A stretch of 64,000 nt of DNA. Source: UBA7330 sp965243485. GTDB lineage: Bacteria > Bacteroidota > Bacteroidia > Cytophagales > Cyclobacteriaceae. Below are positions 55,199 through 63,420 of the stretch, piece after piece; the first letter of the stretch is position 1, and each line of letters opens with the position of its first letter. The position numbers were made by a program, and so were the translations under genes. The stretch is taken from positions 2,790,001 through 2,854,000 of the forward strand of contig CBDEVP010000001.1 of the NCBI GenBank assembly GCA_965243485.1. The letters are read 5' to 3'. Below the pieces are notes generated by a model. It did not search any database. It saw nothing but the letters and a program-made list of their open reading frames with translations, and was not told the origin of the DNA.

Positions 55199-56299
55199 TC
55201 AATGGCTGGTTTCTCTAATTTTCCTGACTGTAAACAGATTAATTTTTTCGTCCTTACCCCGCAATTCTGACTCACCAATCGAAAGCAATTCATACTTACC
55301 ATTCCTTGGCAAGGCCCTGATAAATTTTTCGGAGGCAAGGATATCCACCTGGAATTTGTTGCACAGACTTTGAATTCTGGACGTAGTGTTTAGTACGTCA
55401 CCGGAAAATGCGATGTCCTTCTTGATCACGCCGATTTCCCCGGTTGTCACCCTGCCATAATGGATACCAGCTTTAAAGGAGGGCACTACTCCATATGTTG
55501 TGAGATACTCATCTTTTTTTTTCTCTAGCGCCTCTTTCATTTTGAAGAAGCAATCCAGGCAGTCGAGGGCAAAATTTTTCCTGACTTTCCAGGTGATCAC
55601 TATTTCATCGCCCACATACTGATAGATCTCCCCACCATGTTCGACAATAGCTGCTGATAAGTCTGCATAGTATGCTTTGAGCATTTCAAAATACCTGATG
55701 TGGCCCAGTTTTTCAGCAATGGTGGTTGAGGCATTCATGTCGAGAAACATGTAGGTACGTTCTTCCACTTTTGGGTGATGGTATTTTCCGGTAAAGAAAT
55801 TAAGGGACACTGCCTGTCCTATGCTGTTGCTAACCTCCACATAAAATAAGCTGCTGATGATGGCCAGGGAATAGTAGCTCACAATGCTCCAGAAGGCAAA
55901 GTTTGAAAAGAAGGCACCGGCAAAGCTCCATACTTTTGGATCCAGTATACCCAGATCTTCCGATATGGCATGTCCGAGCACTACGCTAAAGACTGTGGCA
56001 ATCACGATTGCGATCACGTAAACAAATGATTTGAAGATCAGCTTTTCAGCAAAAGACCTGCTCTGAAACCATCTGTTCACATAAAAGAACTCAAAGGCAC
56101 CGATGAGAAAACCGATGATCATTGAAATGACCATCGGAAGGATCACCTTGAATTGATAAGGGTTTCCAGTGGATGGATAAATGGGATGATCACCCAGGAT
56201 CCCTTTTTCCAGCATAGACTGAACCACGCTAAAAATTGCGGGAATGATCCCAAAGGGAAGTAATTGCAGTAGGATCCTTTTATTTCGTGGAGAAATCAT
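55199..56299 (-). CDS. Membrane-bound class III adenylate/guanylate cyclase
   Basis: A 366-residue protein: about four transmembrane helices in residues 8-155, then a class III nucleotide cyclase domain. Metal Asp187 (FLDMNAST) and Asp231 (YQYVGDEIV) are present, with transition-state Asn304 and Arg308 in GDVLNTTSRIQ. Asp301 in the same block fits adenine specificity, but the Lys that usually lies four residues before the GD is Gln228 here, so base selection is not settled. It would convert ATP to cAMP (or GTP to cGMP) in response to a membrane signal. It lies downstream of the PQQ-dehydrogenase-like gene on the same strand with a 97-bp gap and a hairpin between them. Confidence 0.88.
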   Translation of the reverse strand: MISPRNKRILLQLLPFGIIPAIFSVVQSMLEKGILGDHPIYPSTGNPYQFKVILPMVISMIIGFLIGAFEFFYVNRWFQSRSFAEKLIFKSFVYVIAIVIATVFSVVLGHAISEDLGILDPKVWSFAGAFFSNFAFWSIVSYYSLAIISSLFYVEVSNSIGQAVSLNFFTGKYHHPKVEERTYMFLDMNASTTIAEKLGHIRYFEMLKAYYADLSAAIVEHGGEIYQYVGDEIVITWKVRKNFALDCLDCFFKMKEALEKKKDEYLTTYGVVPSFKAGIHYGRVTTGEIGVIKKDIAFSGDVLNTTSRIQSLCNKFQVDILASEKFIRALPRNGKYELLSIGESELRGKDEKINLFTVRKIRETSH

Positions 56300-56366
56300 T
56301 TTGCAATAAACCCTGTGTGATCGGAAAAGTTACAGTCCCATTCCTTCCAGACATGCCCGTGCTAGT

Positions 56367-56383
56367 GCGGAATTTTCTTCCGC
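56367..56383. terminator. Hairpin between propeller and cyclase genes
   Basis: GCGGAA-TTTTC-TTCCGC is a perfect 6-bp stem with a 5-nt loop in the 97-bp gap between two genes on the minus strand. No strong T run follows on that strand, so it is a weak terminator or an mRNA structure. Confidence 0.35.
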
Positions 56384-56396
56384 GCAGTAGGGAGAT

Positions 56397-57665
56397 TTAG
56401 TATGTAACCTTAAAAATAGACCCGCCATGGTCGTCAGCAATATACAATGCTCCATCAGGTCCCTGGGCGAGGCCACAAGGACGATGTTGCAATTCTCCCT
56501 GAGGGTTGGCCAGGTTGATCCCGCCAAAATTATCCAGGAACATCTCCCATTTGCCAGTTGGCTTGCCGTTTTCAAAAGGAACAAAAGCTACAAAGTAACC
56601 TTTGTTAAGGGTCTTGTTCTGACCATGGAAAGCGATGAATGCTCCGTTTTTATATCGCTCGGGAAACATATCGCCGGTATAAAACAGTACATCATTGGGT
56701 CCGTAATGCGCCGGAAAAGCCATGATCGGATCAATGGCTCCTTCACCCCCTGTCTTCACTCCGTCCCCGCCGTATTCAGGAGAAACGATCCTTGCCTTCT
56801 TGAAATGATCGTAATACGTGTAGGGCCAACCGGCATCGACACCTTCTTTCAGCTCATAAAAGGTTTCTGCTGGCAGGTCATTGTCCTGCTGAGTGGTATA
56901 AAGATCAGGATAGTAAACACCCAGTCTTCCCCGGCCATGATCCGTGGCAAACAGAGAGTTTGTTTTAGAATTCCAGTCCAATCCGACGGCATTTTTCAGC
57001 CCGGTGGCATATCTTATACCGTCACCAAACGACTGATTGAGCTGATCGGCTTTGAATTTCCAGATACCCCCGGCAGAATCCAGTATCGTACATGGTGAGA
57101 TCCCCATACCGGTTTCCTCATCGCGGCAGGGATCGTTCCAAGATCCTACAGTCACATAGAGGTTACCCTGGTCATCCATCGTGAATGGTTTGGCGTTATC
57201 TCGTCCTTTATCAGCCAGTCCGTCCACGATCTTTTCAGGAGAGGTCTTATCGATGATCTCGTGTTTGTCATTCATTTTATAGCGATATACCGCTGAATTG
57301 GAGGACGCATAGAGATAACCATTCTTCACAAGCACTTCCGTTCCCGGGAGCTCGCCAAATTCCTCAGTGGCATCGATGGAGCCATCGTTGTTGGTGTCTT
57401 TCAAGACTATGAGGGCTTTTCCATCTTTCAGCACTTTTCTGTTGGCATAGATATCGCCATTTGGGGCTACGGTAATGTGCCGTGTGGCGCCCAGATCCTT
57501 TCCGATCTCAAACACAGAAAAACCTTCCGGGGCGATCAGGTTGGTTTCATTGATGATTGTTTTGGGTTCATCCTTTTTTTCTCCTCCACACTGGGTGAAT
57601 AAGAGTGTAATAGAAAGGGTTGTCAGTAGTACAAATGCGTTTCTGATAGATGCTAGAATTCTCAT
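56397..57665 (-). CDS. PQQ-dependent sugar dehydrogenase-like (GDH/sorbosone type) lipoprotein
   Basis: A 422-residue lipoprotein (lipobox LLFTQCGG, Cys26). The body is a six-bladed propeller of the soluble aldose/sorbosone dehydrogenase type: HITVAPNGDIYANRKV, TMDDQGNLYVTVGSWNDPC, IWKFKADQLNQSFGDGIRYATGLKNAVGLDWN, FATDHGRGRLGVYYPDLYT, AGWPYTYYD, and the closing block HRPCGLAQGPDGALYIADD. PQQ-dependent dehydrogenases of this fold oxidise sugars in the periplasm; whether the residues that bind PQQ are complete cannot be judged by eye. It may be unrelated to the upstream sulfatase locus. It reads away from the noncoding region at 57666-58586. Confidence 0.85.
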   Translation of the reverse strand: MRILASIRNAFVLLTTLSITLLFTQCGGEKKDEPKTIINETNLIAPEGFSVFEIGKDLGATRHITVAPNGDIYANRKVLKDGKALIVLKDTNNDGSIDATEEFGELPGTEVLVKNGYLYASSNSAVYRYKMNDKHEIIDKTSPEKIVDGLADKGRDNAKPFTMDDQGNLYVTVGSWNDPCRDEETGMGISPCTILDSAGGIWKFKADQLNQSFGDGIRYATGLKNAVGLDWNSKTNSLFATDHGRGRLGVYYPDLYTTQQDNDLPAETFYELKEGVDAGWPYTYYDHFKKARIVSPEYGGDGVKTGGEGAIDPIMAFPAHYGPNDVLFYTGDMFPERYKNGAFIAFHGQNKTLNKGYFVAFVPFENGKPTGKWEMFLDNFGGINLANPQGELQHRPCGLAQGPDGALYIADDHGGSIFKVTY

Positions 57666-58586
57666 GGATTAGGTCATAAATGTTTGGCAAGCGCCAAAAA
57701 TACGATTTCAAATTTTTATAGCCACCAATGCACGAATGAATTGTTCCAATGATTGATCAATTGTGCGATGGCAGGGGCTAAGATTAAGGAAGAGAGTAGA
57801 TGAATCGATACATTCTCATTATCATGAAACACCCTCGCCTTGCGTAAGCGTACGTGCGGTGCCGGGCTTTAGTGCCAGAGGCACATACATCAGTTATCCA
57901 ATCCTGTCGCCCGGCTGCGCTGAGTAACACACTGGTCTGAAGGCCTCTGGCCGGTATATGATGAAATTCTTGAATTTATTAGAAGTCTGATGTACGAAAA
58001 AAGTCGAAACAGATTTTTGATACTTTGTGAAATTCAACGAAGCCAGGTGGATCGATTTGTTGCCCGGCGATATTGCGAAATCCCCGGAATACTGTAGTGC
58101 TGGTTGTGATTCTCCCTGGAAGCTTTAAGATGGTTTACGGCCGGAGGCCAAAATTAATAGAAGTCACTCGGCGCAGCCGAGCGATTGAATCGCTCGATGG
58201 GTCTATTCCCTGACTGAAAATAATTCACCTCTGTCGGTGTTGACTTATTTCAAAGTTATCAACAGTATCCACAACTTAAGAGTCAGAACCCCCTCATAAC
58301 GGTATAGTAATAGTAGTATCTCTAAATAATTATATTAAGCTAAGCTAAAGGACTAGGGGGGGAGCGAGTGGCCCGCCCCAGGCAATTAAAATCTAAACTA
58401 GCTAAATCTACGGTGAGATGCAACGGGTAAAATCCTACAGAGTCTAGTCGATGAAAGCTCCTGACTGGTGCAGATGCAGAAAGAAACTATCAGTTCCCAG
58501 AGTAGATTTGGCGGTGAGGTTTGTAGACCAGCGGCTATGGAATGCTTTAGGCCATTCGGCTCTATCCGATGTTATCTTTCGTCCCA
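57666..58586. ncRNA. 920-bp hairpin-rich noncoding region, no gene found
   Basis: No plausible protein gene occurs in 920 bp. It is rich in inverted repeats: GTGCC-AGA-GGCAC (57872-57884), GGCC-TCT-GGCC (57942-57952) with a near-complement GGCCGGAGGCC at 58139-58149, and two overlapping stems CTCGG-CGCAG-CCGAG (58167-58181) and CGAGCGAT-TGA-ATCGCTCG (58178-58196) that exclude each other. The stretch around 58430-58520 (AGTCGATGAAAGCT and following) reminds me of group II intron domain I, but no maturase gene or clear domain V is present. It may be an intron remnant or another structured RNA. The name given is descriptive only. Confidence 0.35.
57720..57737. repeat. 18-bp dispersed repeat (left copy of a pair)
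   Basis: AGCCACCAATGCACGAAT lies 55 bp upstream of the PQQ-dehydrogenase-like start. It is 16/18 identical to the inverse of 60428-60445 and related to the pair at 4276 and 4524. It marks the left end of a 2.7-kb segment. Confidence 0.6.
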
Positions 58587-59180
58587 TCAGTTTTTACAAT
58601 ATTTATTAATCAGTGCCTGGGCACTTTCTTTGCCTTTGGAAGCGGAAATATGCCAGTCTGAACAAGCTCCAACCAGATCACCGTTCTGGGCTCGAGCTAA
58701 TCCTCTAAATTCAAGAGCGGTTAGGTACATCATTCCTCCAAAGTTATAATCGGCAAGTTGAATGTATTTATTCAATTCCGTTAATGCTTCATCTATACGC
58801 TCCAAGTAGAATAAGCATGTTGCTCTAAAAAATAATGGGTTCATGAAGTTAAATTGAAAGTCAACATAGTCACTCTTGGATTTTGAACTCATAAATTTCA
58901 ATTGTTCTGGGTTCTTCCTATAAAACTCAACAATTTCGGTATAATCAGCCAGTGCTGAAGTTAGATTGTTAAGCTGGTGATAACAGTTGGCTCTCTTGCC
59001 AACAATATCCAATCTGTCTTCACCAGATAAGCCGTCCAATGCCAAAGTGTAATAAACAATTGCATCATTGTAGTTGCCTAGCTTTTCGTATTGCTCAGCT
59101 TTTTCTTCATGGTCAGTTTGCCCAAGCAAAGAGTTAAAACTAAATAAACAGAGGAGAGTTAGAAATGATGAAGCTTTCAT
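58587..59180 (-). CDS. Secreted TPR-repeat protein
   Basis: A 197-residue protein with a signal peptide (about 1-20, FSFNSLLGQ). At least three tetratricopeptide-type helical hairpins are visible: EKAEQYEKLGNYNDAIVYYTLAL, GKRANCYHQLNNLTSALADYTEI and RATCLFYLERIDEALTELNKYI, followed by GLARAQNGDLVGACSDWHISAS. The last resembles the Sel1/TPR ending common in Bacteroidota. It probably mediates protein contact in the periplasm; the partner is unknown. It lies 9 bp after an unknown gene on the same strand (59190-59957) and may be co-transcribed. Both sit inside the segment bounded by the 18-bp repeats. Confidence 0.82.
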   Translation of the reverse strand: MKASSFLTLLCLFSFNSLLGQTDHEEKAEQYEKLGNYNDAIVYYTLALDGLSGEDRLDIVGKRANCYHQLNNLTSALADYTEIVEFYRKNPEQLKFMSSKSKSDYVDFQFNFMNPLFFRATCLFYLERIDEALTELNKYIQLADYNFGGMMYLTALEFRGLARAQNGDLVGACSDWHISASKGKESAQALINKYCKN

Positions 59181-59189
59181 TTTTTGTGT

Positions 59190-59957
59190 TTATGATTTTT
59201 TAAAGAGTTCCACTACCCATGTTAAGTCTGGTTGCTTTGTCTCCTCATCTTTTTTCAATTCCAAAAGTTTCTCGATTTCTTCTTCAAGTTGCGATTCGCA
59301 ATGCCCAGTTATTTTGTTAAAAAAGAGGCGTAAAACGTTGCAATATTCAATAAGTAAGTTTTTGTCATTGATGTAAAAGAATCCAGTTTGTTCCGAATAA
59401 TTCAAGTATTTAATAGATTTTATAAGGTCAATGTGCTTTTCTGACCTACGTTTGAAATTTGAATTATAGTGGATAATTAAGTCTCTTATTTCTTTCAGGT
59501 TATTGAGTTTATTCCACTCAGAATCAAGAAATTGTAGGTCATAGCGAAGAGTATTTTTCAGGAAATTGTATCCTTTTCGCATATTGTTCTTTCCCTCTAG
59601 CTTGTGAAAATCCAGTTTCTCTTTAAAGGCACTGGCAAGGGAATAGCAGAATCGCTTAAAATGCGTATCCCAAAAAGTGTAGATCAGTATCAAATAAGCA
59701 TTGAAATGAAGAGATAGTTCGATGTTATGTTCGTTCAGGTATTTCACTTCTGATTTCGAAAAAATATCTTCATTTTCTTCAAAAGAAGTGCCAGTCGAAC
59801 GTTCGTTGTTACTCACCCATTCTGATACTGATAATATATTCTTTTTTAGAAAAAGCAATCCTAGTTCGACTCTCTGATTTGTTCCTACGTTGTAGAGTTT
59901 CAAAGTATGGAGATACCTTTTTCGTTGTTCAATTCTATGCGTAAGAGATTGCGTCAT
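59190..59957 (-). CDS. Helical protein of unknown function, ~255 residues
   Basis: I do not recognise this family. The ATG at 59957 gives MTQSLTHRIEQRKRYLHTL; an in-frame ATG at 59999 adds 14 residues. No signal peptide or membrane segment. It is rich in Leu, Lys, Asn and Glu and mostly helical, with HFNAYLILIYTFWDTHFKRFCYSLA and LNNLKEIRDLIIHYNSNFKRRSEKHIDLI. The RDLIIHYN-type motif is reminiscent of HEPN/Cthe_2314-like or RiboL-PSP-HEPN domains (R-x4-6-H: here RDLIIH), so an RNase-like role is conceivable. The gene is more AT-rich than its neighbours, which suggests recent acquisition. Confidence 0.65.
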   Translation of the reverse strand: MTQSLTHRIEQRKRYLHTLKLYNVGTNQRVELGLLFLKKNILSVSEWVSNNERSTGTSFEENEDIFSKSEVKYLNEHNIELSLHFNAYLILIYTFWDTHFKRFCYSLASAFKEKLDFHKLEGKNNMRKGYNFLKNTLRYDLQFLDSEWNKLNNLKEIRDLIIHYNSNFKRRSEKHIDLIKSIKYLNYSEQTGFFYINDKNLLIEYCNVLRLFFNKITGHCESQLEEEIEKLLELKKDEETKQPDLTWVVELFKKS

Positions 59958-59999
59958 GAAGTAAAATGAAAGATAACAATTGGCTAAGTGGAGATCCAC

Positions 60000-60450
60000 T
60001 TATCCTATATCAAATATACCCCGTTGTCTTTAAATGATCTATGGAGCACTTCATGAAATTCCACTGTGCGCGACATGAGTGTCTTTTTTATGTCGTGGCG
60101 AGCGGACGTTTACGCCTGAGGGGAGAGGGGAAGTGAACCCATTTTTTCAGTTCTTCTCAAAGTCAGTTGAGCAACTAATTAGATGATAATCTCCGTTCAA
60201 ATAGAAATCAAGGTCAGTGGCATTTTTTGCATAGAATTCATATATTGGAATGCCATCGATCAGATAAACTCTACGGAATTTCATTTTCCCACCGACAAAG
60301 TAGGTCTCCTTCACAAAGTCACGACCGTTTTTATCTCTATGGATCTTTTTTTCTTTTTATTTCTCACTTAACCCAAATCGTAATTAAAATTATAACTAAA
60401 GTCAACGATTTCTAAGACCAAATAGCATTGGTGCATTCGTGGCTTCCTAA
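60000..60450. other. Intergenic gap, no gene supported
   Basis: About 450 bp between the unknown gene and uvrD. A small hairpin GACA-TGAG-TGTC followed by TTTTTT (60072-60089) may end transcription from the plus side. Short frames near 60183-60415 overlap in two readings and lack a credible start or composition, so I do not call them. An 18-bp repeat lies at 60428-60445. Confidence 0.45.
60428..60445. repeat. 18-bp dispersed repeat (right copy of a pair)
   Basis: ATTGGTGCATTCGTGGCT is the inverse of AGCCACGAATGCACCAAT, a 16/18 match to 57720-57737. It lies 6 bp past the 3' end of uvrD. Together the two copies bound the noncoding region, the TPR gene and the unknown gene. Confidence 0.6.
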
Positions 60451-62718
60451 TCAACAAATCCGCAGCTTCGCAAACGCCAGTAACAGCGTCTTTTCTCCCG
60501 TATTGTCGAAATTGACTTTCGCTTTGCGGTTCGATCCCTGCTCGTCTATCAGGGTCACCTCGCCGAAGCCAAACTTGGGGTGCTCCACCTTCATGCCCAC
60601 CTCCAGCGATGAGGTGTCGCTGGGTTCAAAATCAGCGCTGACCTGATGTGCCGGGGCTGAAGCAAATTTCCGGTTGGCCTGGTCTTTTTTCAGGTTCTTG
60701 ACGAAGTTCTGTGTTACATAACTCTCAGCGGAGGAGAGGGGGGCGGTTGTGGAGAACTTTTTGTTCACCTTGATGAAGGCTGGGTCCACCTCTTCAAGGA
60801 AGCGGCTGGGCTCGCAGTTTTTCAATCTCCCAAACCGGTATCTGTTCAACGCATAGCTGAAGTGAAGCTTTTTCTTTGCCCGCGTGATGGCAACGTAGAA
60901 CAAGCGTCTCTCTTCTTCCAGGTCCGCCCGGCTGCTGAGCATCATCTGGGAGGGGAAGAGCTCTTCTTCCAAGCCTACCACATAGACGTAATTGAATTCC
61001 AGTCCCTTGGCCATGTGGATGGTCATCAGGGTGACGGCATCTTCGGATTCATCCTGGTTATCTGCATCTGTTAGCAATGCAACTTCCTGCAGGAAGGCGC
61101 TCAGGCTTTTGTCTTCACGATCCTGCGCATCGGTAAATTCCTTGATGGCGTTGAGCAATTCCTGGACGTTTTCATACCGGCTCATGCCTTCGATGGTCTT
61201 GTCCTCATAGAGCTCCTTCAGCAGTCCGGAGGTCTTGGCGACCTGCGTAGCGGTGTCGTAGGCATCTTTTTTGTCAGCAGTGAGCCGGAAGCTTTTGATC
61301 AGCGTGGCAAAATTCTCCACCTGGGTCCCTCCTTTACCCCCCACATATTTCGAGCCACGCTCCACGATCTCCCAGAGAGACTTTTTCTCTTCCTCGGCAG
61401 CCACCACCAGCTTTTCCACCGTCCCCGGACCGATGCCCCGCTTAGGCAGGTTGATGATCCGGCGCATGGCCTGCTCATCGTTGTGGTTCACCACAAACCT
61501 GAGATAGCTAAGCAGATCTTTGATTTCTTTTCTTTGATAAAATGAGACACCCCCGACGACCCGGTACCGCAGGTTCATCCTTCTCAGGGCTTCTTCCATG
61601 GACCTCGACTGGCTGTTGGTCCGGTAAAGAATGGCGAATTCCTCGCTGGAAGCCTGGTTTTGCATCTTCGTCTCAAAGATCGATGAAGCAACGAGTTTAC
61701 CTTCTTCATTGTCTGAAGTGGCTTTGATCAGCTCGATCAGGTCACCATCGATGTTTTCGGTCCAGACATTCTTTTTTAGCTGGGCCTTGTTTTTGTTGAT
61801 GACCGAATTGGCTGCGTTGACAATGTTTTTGGTGGACCGGTAATTCTGTTCCAGCTTGATGATCTTCAGATCGGGGTAGTCCCGTTCGAAATTCAGGATG
61901 TTCTGGATATCTGCCCCACGGAACCCATAAATACTCTGCGCGTCGTCACCCACGACCGCAATGTTTTGCCGGACAGCTGCAAGCTTTCTGGCGATCACAT
62001 ACTGGGAAATGTTGGTATCCTGAAACTCGTCGATCAGCACATAATGAAAGCGTTGCTGATATTTATTTAGCGTTTCAGGGTGTTCCTGGAACAGGACGTT
62101 GGTATGAAAAAGCAGATCATCAAAGTCCATGGCATCTGCTGCAAAGCAACGCAACACATAGGTCTTGTAGATCTGTCCCATCTCAGGACGCATGTTGGCC
62201 CGGTCATCCTCCTCATAGATCGGGTTATTCAGGTACTCCTGCCAGGAGACCAGCCGGTTTTTGGCCCCTGAGATCCTGCTGTAAATCAGGTTAGGCTTAT
62301 AAAGCTTATCGTCAAGGTTTTTCTCTTTAACAATTTGCCTGATCAGCGTCTTGGAGTCGTCAGTGTCGTAAATGGTGAAGTTGCTGGGAAAGCCGATCTT
62401 CGAAGCTTCTGCACGAAGGATCCTTGCAAAGACAGAGTGAAAAGTGCCCATCCAGAGGTTTCTGGCTTCGTCACCGACAATGCCTTCAATTCTGTGGCGC
62501 ATTTCCCTGGCGGCTTTGTTAGTAAAAGTCAGCGCCATAATATTGAACGGATCCACCCCGTGGTGCTGTATGAGGTGGGCAATCCGGTAGGTGAGGACCC
62601 TGGTCTTACCGGAACCGGCTCCTGCGATCAGCATGCACGGTCCTTCCACATTGATTACACCTTCTAATTGAGCCGGATTGAGTTCTCTCAGATAATCTGC
62701 CTGCGCGTCGTTCCCCAT
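60451..62718 (-). CDS. uvrD: UvrD/PcrA-family DNA helicase
   Basis: A 755-residue superfamily 1A 3'-5' DNA helicase involved in nucleotide excision and mismatch repair or removal of replication blocks. Motifs in order: Walker A GAGSGKT (33-39), motif Ia TFTNKAAREM, motif II LIDEFQDTN, motif III VVGDDAQSIYGFRGA, motif IV LEQNYRST, motif V TIHMAKGLEFNYV and motif VI RRLFYVAITRAKKKL. A C-terminal Tudor-like segment follows (GMKVEHPKFGFGEVTLIDEQG), as in PcrA. Length is normal for Bacteroidota. It starts at ATG 62718 and reads toward the 18-bp repeat. The symbol could equally be pcrA. Confidence 0.97.
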   Translation of the reverse strand: MGNDAQADYLRELNPAQLEGVINVEGPCMLIAGAGSGKTRVLTYRIAHLIQHHGVDPFNIMALTFTNKAAREMRHRIEGIVGDEARNLWMGTFHSVFARILRAEASKIGFPSNFTIYDTDDSKTLIRQIVKEKNLDDKLYKPNLIYSRISGAKNRLVSWQEYLNNPIYEEDDRANMRPEMGQIYKTYVLRCFAADAMDFDDLLFHTNVLFQEHPETLNKYQQRFHYVLIDEFQDTNISQYVIARKLAAVRQNIAVVGDDAQSIYGFRGADIQNILNFERDYPDLKIIKLEQNYRSTKNIVNAANSVINKNKAQLKKNVWTENIDGDLIELIKATSDNEEGKLVASSIFETKMQNQASSEEFAILYRTNSQSRSMEEALRRMNLRYRVVGGVSFYQRKEIKDLLSYLRFVVNHNDEQAMRRIINLPKRGIGPGTVEKLVVAAEEEKKSLWEIVERGSKYVGGKGGTQVENFATLIKSFRLTADKKDAYDTATQVAKTSGLLKELYEDKTIEGMSRYENVQELLNAIKEFTDAQDREDKSLSAFLQEVALLTDADNQDESEDAVTLMTIHMAKGLEFNYVYVVGLEEELFPSQMMLSSRADLEEERRLFYVAITRAKKKLHFSYALNRYRFGRLKNCEPSRFLEEVDPAFIKVNKKFSTTAPLSSAESYVTQNFVKNLKKDQANRKFASAPAHQVSADFEPSDTSSLEVGMKVEHPKFGFGEVTLIDEQGSNRKAKVNFDNTGEKTLLLAFAKLRIC

Positions 62719-62813
62719 CAGGCAAATCTAAAATAAAGCGTTTGATTGGAGGAACAGATTACCCGATAAAACCAAAGTCATTGACTATTTGGTTACCTGG
62801 AGATGCATGAAGA

Positions 62814-62838
62814 AAGTCCCGGGGATTTGCCGGGACTT
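62814..62838 (-). terminator. Perfect 9-bp hairpin terminator
   Basis: AAGTCCCGG / CCGGGACTT form a perfect 9-bp stem with a 7-nt loop. It sits 32 bp past the stop of the small secreted protein on the minus strand and is followed on that strand by a short T-rich run (TTTCTTC). Probable rho-independent terminator for that gene. Confidence 0.65.
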
Positions 62839-62870
62839 CTTAAACAACTAACCAACCTAAACACTCAACC

Positions 62871-63128
62871 TTAATGATGGCAACGAACATGTCTCCTGTG
62901 AGACCTGATGTGTGATCTGTGAATTCTTCTTTCCAATCTGGCTTCCCTGCGATGCAGCCGAAGATGTCTGACCCTGGCCTCTTTTTTTCTGACCACTGTT
63001 GCTTTATCGACAGGCCTGACCACAACCACAACTTTATCCGGAGATCCTGAATTGCTTCTTTCCGGATGAGCTGTCGCCGAAAAGATGAATAGCAACAACA
63101 TGTATACAGTGAATATCAACTTTTTCAT
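62871..63128 (-). CDS. Small secreted basic protein, His/Arg-rich
   Basis: An 85-residue protein on the minus strand. It has a convincing signal peptide (MKKLIFTVYMLLLFIFSATA, cleavage near ATA-HP). The mature part is short: a Ser/Val segment, then a strongly basic tail dominated by Arg and His (RRIHRSHIRSHRRHVRCHH). No known domain. The tail may bind metal, nucleic acid or acidic polymer. A terminator-like hairpin lies downstream. A second reading frame in the same region has no signal and is rejected. Confidence 0.65.
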   Translation of the reverse strand: MKKLIFTVYMLLLFIFSATAHPERSNSGSPDKVVVVVRPVDKATVVRKKEARVRHLRLHRREARLERRIHRSHIRSHRRHVRCHH

Positions 63129-63188
63129 GGCTTGTAAACTTTAGTTTCTGTCCCTTTTGACAGGACGCCATGCAAAAGGTTTAATCAA

Positions 63189-63305
63189 TCAACCAAAAAA
63201 ATGATAGTATTTGTTTAAGACAATAATGGCCAGAAAACCAAGGAAGGCAGACACCTCAAAGATGAGAAAAATGATGTTCCAGTTCAGTTTATTCTTACTC
63301 ACCAT
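63189..63305 (-). CDS. Small single-pass membrane protein, 38 residues
   Basis: A short frame of 38 codons from ATG (63305, minus strand) to TGA. It encodes MVSKNKLNWN followed by a continuous hydrophobic helix (IIFLIFEVSAFLGFLAIIVL) and a short NKYYHFFG tail, a textbook single-pass membrane microprotein with a basic N-terminus. It lies between a LOG-family gene and the small basic protein, on the same strand as both. There is no homology evidence, so it is a candidate only. Confidence 0.45.
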   Translation of the reverse strand: MVSKNKLNWNIIFLIFEVSAFLGFLAIIVLNKYYHFFG

Positions 63306-63420
63306 GAAAGGTGTTATGTAATTGTTCTCACAAGATTAAGTAAAAATGAATAAGAATCGTTAACTATGAAAAGATCAGCATATTTCTTTTCCACATCTTT
63401 AGCACAGACTTATCCACATT

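Noticed and set aside
58256..58278. Two one-mismatch DnaA-box-like 9-mers in the noncoding region
   Set aside because: Too degenerate and too few to support an origin; similar matches are expected by chance in AT-rich DNA.
58468..58749. 93-codon plus-strand frame
   Set aside because: It is mostly antisense to the TPR gene at 58587-59180 and has no independent support.
60183..60415. Two overlapping ~62-codon frames in the gap before uvrD
   Set aside because: They overlap each other in different frames, have no signal, no recognisable domain and a composition like noncoding AT-rich DNA.
62840..63031. 63-codon frame overlapping the small basic protein on the minus strand
   Set aside because: It has no signal peptide or domain and overlaps in another frame a gene with a convincing signal peptide.
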